Source: Elusimicrobiales bacterium
GTDB taxonomy: Bacteria; Elusimicrobiota; Elusimicrobia; Elusimicrobiales; Elusimicrobiaceae
Direction of reading: 5' to 3'
DNA length: 8,481 nt
Assembly (NCBI GenBank): GCA_030540535.1
Contig: JAUNWB010000015.1
Location: forward strand, 1 to 8,481
Below the pieces are notes generated by a model. It was given only the letters and a program-made list of their open reading frames with translations, was not told where the DNA came from and did no database searches. The position numbers were made by a program, and so were the translations under genes. Every line of letters begins with the position of its first letter. The first letter of the stretch is position 1. This document shows, in pieces, positions 5,593-8,481 of this stretch.

Positions 5593-6126
5593 TCAGGCGG
5601 TAACCGGCAAGGGTGCCTTGGGCTGCATCAGCTCTTCGAACTTGCCACGATCAATCGCGCAGAACTTTCGCTCTCGAATTTGGAAGTAGAGCCTTAGCCC
5701 ACGCACCACATACTCTGTGAGATCCACATAGAACATCGGGAGCAGATCCATATCGTATTCCATTCCGAAGTTATCAATGGCCTCCTGGAACTGCTTCCAG
5801 TATGGGTTGCTGTCGTTAAAGTACGGATGCTCTTCACCATCTGAGCGGTTTTCTTCTCCAATGCTCTCAGGTGAAAAGTAGCCTCCAATGTACTTTGTTA
5901 CATATTCCATGCTCTTTACTCCAGTAGCCATACCCATAAACTTGGGCAAGGCATTGAGGAACAGGATTGTCTGTCTAAGGGCTTTTTCCCGCAGCGCCAA
6001 TTCCATGTAGAGCCAGTAATACTTATTCCCATCGGCGTTATACCCATGCTCCAAAGCCAGGGCGAGCCGCTGTCCATAATAATTCTGGAGTCCCTGAAGA
6101 AACTCCAGGCCGAAATAGTACAGCAA
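5593..6126 (-). CDS. 177-aa protein of unknown function, TTG start
   Basis: No ATG fits: the only start with a ribosome site is TTG at 6124-6126, with GGAGG at 6140-6136 nine bases upstream. An ATG at 6144-6146 overlaps the previous stop but opens a different, shorter frame. The protein is helical and aromatic-rich (YYFGLEFLQGLQNYYGQRL; KYYWLYMELALREKALRQ), with a polar insert EENRSDGEEHPYFNDSNPYW around 93-112 and a C-terminal helical region with LTEYVVRGLRLYFQIRERKF. No membrane segment strong enough to call, no catalytic motif. It lies between the 153-aa and 175-aa unknown genes with gaps of about 17-19 bases, clearly in one operon. Family unknown. Confidence 0.75.
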   Translation of the reverse strand: MLYYFGLEFLQGLQNYYGQRLALALEHGYNADGNKYYWLYMELALREKALRQTILFLNALPKFMGMATGVKSMEYVTKYIGGYFSPESIGEENRSDGEEHPYFNDSNPYWKQFQEAIDNFGMEYDMDLLPMFYVDLTEYVVRGLRLYFQIRERKFCAIDRGKFEELMQPKAPLPVTA

Positions 6127-6142
6127 TTCAGTTCGCCTCCAA

Positions 6143-6604
6143 TCATATTTCCGGTGTATCCATCAAGCTGTCAGCGTCAAAAGGATCAACGCCGAAGGTC
6201 TGCTTGAATAGTTGAAAATAGCGGTCAAATGCCTCGGGCATCAGCGGGGCCTTAAGCGATGTAAGGGCCCACAACACCATTTCCTCCTCCGGTACCGAAA
6301 AAGGATCAGGGAGGAACTTGTTACCGTCAAAGTGAGGCTTAGGCTGATTCATGATTTCCTTAAGCTCTCCGACCGTATTGGCATTGCCAATCAGCTTTAG
6401 TCGTTTCTCAAATATGACATCCACGAGATCACCCCGTATGCCAAGGTTCTGGTAGCCTGTAATACGACTGGCTGTGTCGAGGTAAGCCTCTAGCTTTGCC
6501 TTACGAACCGCAGTCGTACATTCTTCAGTGTGGGCGGCGTATTCGGCCATTGCTCTCGACAAGTTCATGATAAAGTTGATCTCTCGATCTTCCCTTTTAG
6601 CCAT
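6143..6604 (-). CDS. 153-aa helical protein of unknown function
   Basis: The ATG at 6602-6604 follows AGGAGGTG with 4-5 bases spacing; the frame extends 23 codons upstream but runs through a terminator hairpin, so the longer form is rejected. The N-terminus is charged (MAKREDREINF), followed by helices MNLSRAMAEYAAHTEECTTAVRKAKLEAYLDTA; the middle has GELKEIMNQPKPHFDGNKFLPDPFSVPEEEMVLWAL; the end is acidic (DPFDADSLMDTPEI). No membrane segment, Cys pattern or catalytic motif. It is the first gene after the internal terminator, so its level may be set by read-through. Family unknown. Confidence 0.8.
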   Translation of the reverse strand: MAKREDREINFIMNLSRAMAEYAAHTEECTTAVRKAKLEAYLDTASRITGYQNLGIRGDLVDVIFEKRLKLIGNANTVGELKEIMNQPKPHFDGNKFLPDPFSVPEEEMVLWALTSLKAPLMPEAFDRYFQLFKQTFGVDPFDADSLMDTPEI

Positions 6605-6619
6605 ATGGCACCTCCTAGT

Positions 6620-6656
6620 AAAATAAAGGGAGAGCGATGCAGCTGCACCGCTCTCC
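6620..6656 (-). terminator. Terminator inside the minus strand operon, possible attenuator
   Basis: On the minus strand GGAGAGCG and CGCTCTCC (complements of 6649-6656 and 6629-6636) form a perfect 8-bp stem, with TGCA/TGCA pairing in the loop, followed by CTTTATTTTACT. It lies about 27 bases after the stop of the 212-aa gene and only about 10 bases before the ribosome site of the 153-aa gene. No convincing promoter lies between, so partial termination is the simplest reading. Confidence 0.7.
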
Positions 6657-6682
6657 AAAACACTAATAAACAATGTATTCCT

Positions 6683-7321
6683 TTATTTCGCCGCGTTCTG
6701 CTCTGCGAGAATTCTGGCGGCCTCCCGCACCTGCTTCGGGCCGTATGTCAGCTCCCACGCACTGATATAGCGAGTAGTCTGCTGCATAAGCTTGAAGAAG
6801 TCATAATCATTGATGTTCACGAATACCATGTTGTCCTTCTGATAGCTGCCCTTCTTGGCGTGGATACCACCTGTCTGAGTGGTCTCCTTAACAGCGCGTC
6901 CATTCTCGACAATCACGCACCAGGGATAGTTCCGTGGTTTACCATCATTGCCGAAGGCCGCACGCTTAATTGAGACTTTTGTGACCTTACTCATGCCCTT
7001 GTCATCCGGCTCTCCGAAGATTTTCTCCTCCGTGAATTCGAAGGCTTCCACGCCGATGGATACCCTGCTGAGGGCGTAAGCGAAAAACTCCGGAGACAAG
7101 TTGGCTGTGACACGGACCGTGTTGTTCCCCGTGCCCTTAGAGTAGTCCTGAAGGACCACCCCAATACAGGAGCGGAACCTGCTTTGACCAACCTTCTCTC
7201 CCTGGGCGTGGATGTGACCGTAGTATTCTACCGGGGCCACCTTCAGCTTGTCGTTGAACTCACACAGCTTTTTATTCGTCATATAGATTGCAATCTGATT
7301 TTCAATCTTAATATCACTCAT
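6683..7321 (-). CDS. 212-aa protein of unknown function
   Basis: The ATG at 7319-7321 is the likely start (MSDIKIENQ); the upstream ribosome site is weak (GGAAAGG 12 bases away or GGTG 5 bases away). A TTG seven codons earlier is the alternative. The protein is mixed alpha/beta: beta-like VAPVEYYGHIHAQGE near 27-41, SCIGVVLQDYSKG near 51-63, VRVTANLSPEFFAYAL near 69-84, a basic middle (KVTKVSIKRAAFG), then NYPWCVIVENGRAVKET and a segment MVFVNINDYDFFKLM. The C-terminal helix is KQVREAARILAEQ. It is soluble, with no membrane segment. The basic and beta-rich character would suit nucleic-acid binding, but no named fold is recognisable. It ends the first part of the operon, just before the internal terminator. 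Confidence 0.82.
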   Translation of the reverse strand: MSDIKIENQIAIYMTNKKLCEFNDKLKVAPVEYYGHIHAQGEKVGQSRFRSCIGVVLQDYSKGTGNNTVRVTANLSPEFFAYALSRVSIGVEAFEFTEEKIFGEPDDKGMSKVTKVSIKRAAFGNDGKPRNYPWCVIVENGRAVKETTQTGGIHAKKGSYQKDNMVFVNINDYDFFKLMQQTTRYISAWELTYGPKQVREAARILAEQNAAK

Positions 7322-7345
7322 GGTTTCACCAAACCTTTCCAATAA

Positions 7346-7843
7346 TCAAAAGTGGTAACTCATCACGCCGCCGATATAGTACACATTACCGATGGAGGCA
7401 TATCTGAGCCACTCATCAAGAGTGACCAGCTCACCATCCTCATAGATATAGGTGCCAAAGCGGTCTTCAATCGTGCTCCGCAAGCAATACATGAGGGCTG
7501 CAAGGCCTTCGGAGTCCGGAGAGGCTTTAGATAACCCGCTGAACTCTTCCATGGGAACCTGAGCCAGTTTTTCAAGCGTCTCCTTATACTTGCGGTAGGA
7601 ACCCTGGAAATACTTCTCTTTGGCGTCAGTCTTCAAGGTCAGGCAATCCAATCCCAGGTCGAAGTCTGCAATGTCATCCATATCCTGAGCAAAATACTGA
7701 AGGAACCGTGTTCTGTCATCAGCATCTCCAATGTAGTCTGCAACATCGCCTTGGAACCAATCGGGCAATTCATCGGAGCAGGCCCGTTCTGATTCCGCCA
7801 CCGGCGAGCTGCTCAGTTCAATAATCGTGCTATACAAATTCAA
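7346..7843 (-). CDS. Acidic protein of unknown function (about 165 aa)
   Basis: The upstream gene ends at 7851 and GAGGGGGTG lies directly after its stop, so translation most likely starts at a TTG at 7841-7843 or 7835-7837 (the second has the better spacing); the frame extends to 7942 only by overlapping the upstream gene by 90 bases without a ribosome site. The protein is strongly acidic (DELPDWFQGDVADYIGDADD; FAQDMDDIADFDLGLD), has a basic helical patch KEKYFQGSYRKYKETLEK in the middle and ends YYIGGVMSYHF. It is soluble, with no catalytic motif. Acidic proteins of this size in mobile DNA are sometimes nucleic-acid mimics or inhibitors; nothing here proves it. Family unknown. Confidence 0.72.
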   Translation of the reverse strand: MNLYSTIIELSSSPVAESERACSDELPDWFQGDVADYIGDADDRTRFLQYFAQDMDDIADFDLGLDCLTLKTDAKEKYFQGSYRKYKETLEKLAQVPMEEFSGLSKASPDSEGLAALMYCLRSTIEDRFGTYIYEDGELVTLDEWLRYASIGNVYYIGGVMSYHF

Positions 7844-7850
7844 CACCCCC

Positions 7851-8420
7851 TCAATACCACTCGTAATAGCATAGGCAAGTGCCTTCCGGCATGGGCTGCG
7901 TGGGGATCGATTCAGCAAAGCACTGATTGAACTTAACAGCAACTTCCGCGCTAATGGGGTAATAGGTCGTGTTTTCTATCGGGCCAAATATCTCAGTGAA
8001 GAAATCACTAATGTGGTAATTCTTGTACCACATCTGAATGCGCTCGCGCCGGAACACATAGCACTTGTCAAGCTGGTGCAGGATATATTTATCCTTTATC
8101 TCTTCCTTAGAGATTGACACCCGCCTTGATTTTCCATCGCTATCACAGTCAGTAACCTCAATAGAGCCATTGCCCAGAATTGCGCCGATGTAGGCATTTT
8201 CCGACAGCGAATAATCGATGCGGATCTTCTCCATGTCGTAGTAGAGATTTTCAATCATGCATATCTTTGCGAAACTGCGAAGATTGCTCTCCTTTTCCGG
8301 TTCCACACTGTGGACGGGAATAGCAGTGAGGCCAAGACTTTCAATCTCCTTGGCTGTGTACTGTTCCTTACACAGATGCTCCGGACGGCTTGTCTTGAAA
8401 ATGTACGAATCCAAACCCAT
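7851..8420 (-). CDS. 189-aa protein with MGLD-x-Y N-terminus, resembling a phage/mobile-element hypothetical family
   Basis: The ATG at 8418-8420 has AAGGAG about 9 bases upstream, overlapping the stop of the preceding gene. The protein opens MGLDSYIF and carries CYVFRRERIQMWYKNY at 120-135. From memory, a widespread group of uncharacterised phage and plasmid proteins starts MGLDMYL and has a later W-R-K-A-N-x-I-H-x-W-F motif; the F-R-R-x-x-x-I-x-x-W-Y pattern here is the equivalent position, so this may be a divergent member. The biochemical role of that group is not known to me. The C-terminus EGTCLCYYEWY is Tyr/Cys-rich. No membrane segment. It is tightly spaced in the operon and supports a mobile-element origin. 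Confidence 0.8.
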   Translation of the reverse strand: MGLDSYIFKTSRPEHLCKEQYTAKEIESLGLTAIPVHSVEPEKESNLRSFAKICMIENLYYDMEKIRIDYSLSENAYIGAILGNGSIEVTDCDSDGKSRRVSISKEEIKDKYILHQLDKCYVFRRERIQMWYKNYHISDFFTEIFGPIENTTYYPISAEVAVKFNQCFAESIPTQPMPEGTCLCYYEWY

Positions 8421-8426
8421 GATTCC

Positions 8427-8481
8427 TTACTCCTTTTCTTCAGACTGATCCCTGAACAGACAGTACGGATTACTGCAATCC
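8427..8481 (-). CDS. 3' end of an upstream gene (partial)
   Basis: The last 17 codons of a minus strand frame enter from the window edge and stop with TAA at 8427-8429, giving DCSNPYCLFRDQSEEKE. The stop lies within the ribosome-site region of the next gene, the same arrangement as elsewhere in this operon. The C-x4-C spacing could belong to a metal-binding site, but too little is visible to name it. Confidence 0.5.
   Translation of the reverse strand, partial: DCSNPYCLFRDQSEEKE

Noticed and set aside
6530..6973. Plus strand frame of 147 codons
   Set aside because: Antisense to two minus strand genes and across the internal terminator; no ribosome site and improbable amino-acid makeup.
7843..7940. 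Long form of the acidic protein starting at 7942
   Set aside because: It would overlap the MGLDSY gene by about 90 bases without a ribosome site, whereas GAGGGGGTG stands directly before the later TTG codons.
1..8481. CRISPR array or tandem repeats
   Set aside because: No regularly spaced direct repeats were noticed on either strand.

Overview
The window looks like a chromosomal segment of a fairly GC-rich Firmicute of the gut Clostridia/Oscillospiraceae kind. The evidence is strong Shine-Dalgarno sites (AGGAGG/GGAGG) before almost every gene, tight head-to-tail packing, rho-independent terminators and Firmicute-style regulators. The genus cannot be fixed from the sequence. It holds two blocks that converge on a messy junction.

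Left block (1-3426, + strand, GC-rich): an operon of four genes that overlap or nearly touch. They are the 3' end of a coiled-coil protein, a 163-aa protein with two weakly hydrophobic stretches, a 292-aa protein with two clear membrane helices and a C-terminal segment resembling the GrpE beta-domain, and a 573-aa Hsp70/actin-fold ATPase that carries all nucleotide-binding motifs but has a helical C-terminus instead of the DnaK substrate-binding domain. My reading is a membrane-tethered chaperone-like machine (Hsp70-like ATPase plus anchored exchange factor). The truncated first gene could be its large partner.

Junction (3427-3973): no intact gene is convincing. It contains a short ORF with a good ribosome site (possibly a truncated fifth operon gene), a 15-bp hairpin, a protein-like ORF remnant on the minus strand, a 10-bp inverted repeat enclosing about 110 nt, and tandem terminators. 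Base composition falls across it.

Right block (3974-8481, minus strand, lower GC): an accessory-type island, probably part of an integrative element or prophage-like region, although no integrase, relaxase or structural gene is visible. Reading in the direction of transcription, there is the tail of a gene at the window edge, a protein beginning MGLDSY, three proteins of unknown family separated by an internal terminator, two further unknown proteins, a small sigma-70-like factor translationally coupled to its upstream neighbour, a terminator, and a separately transcribed XRE-type repressor with inverted-repeat operator candidates before it. The sigma-like factor and the repressor are the likely regulators of the island; the remaining proteins have no function I can assign.
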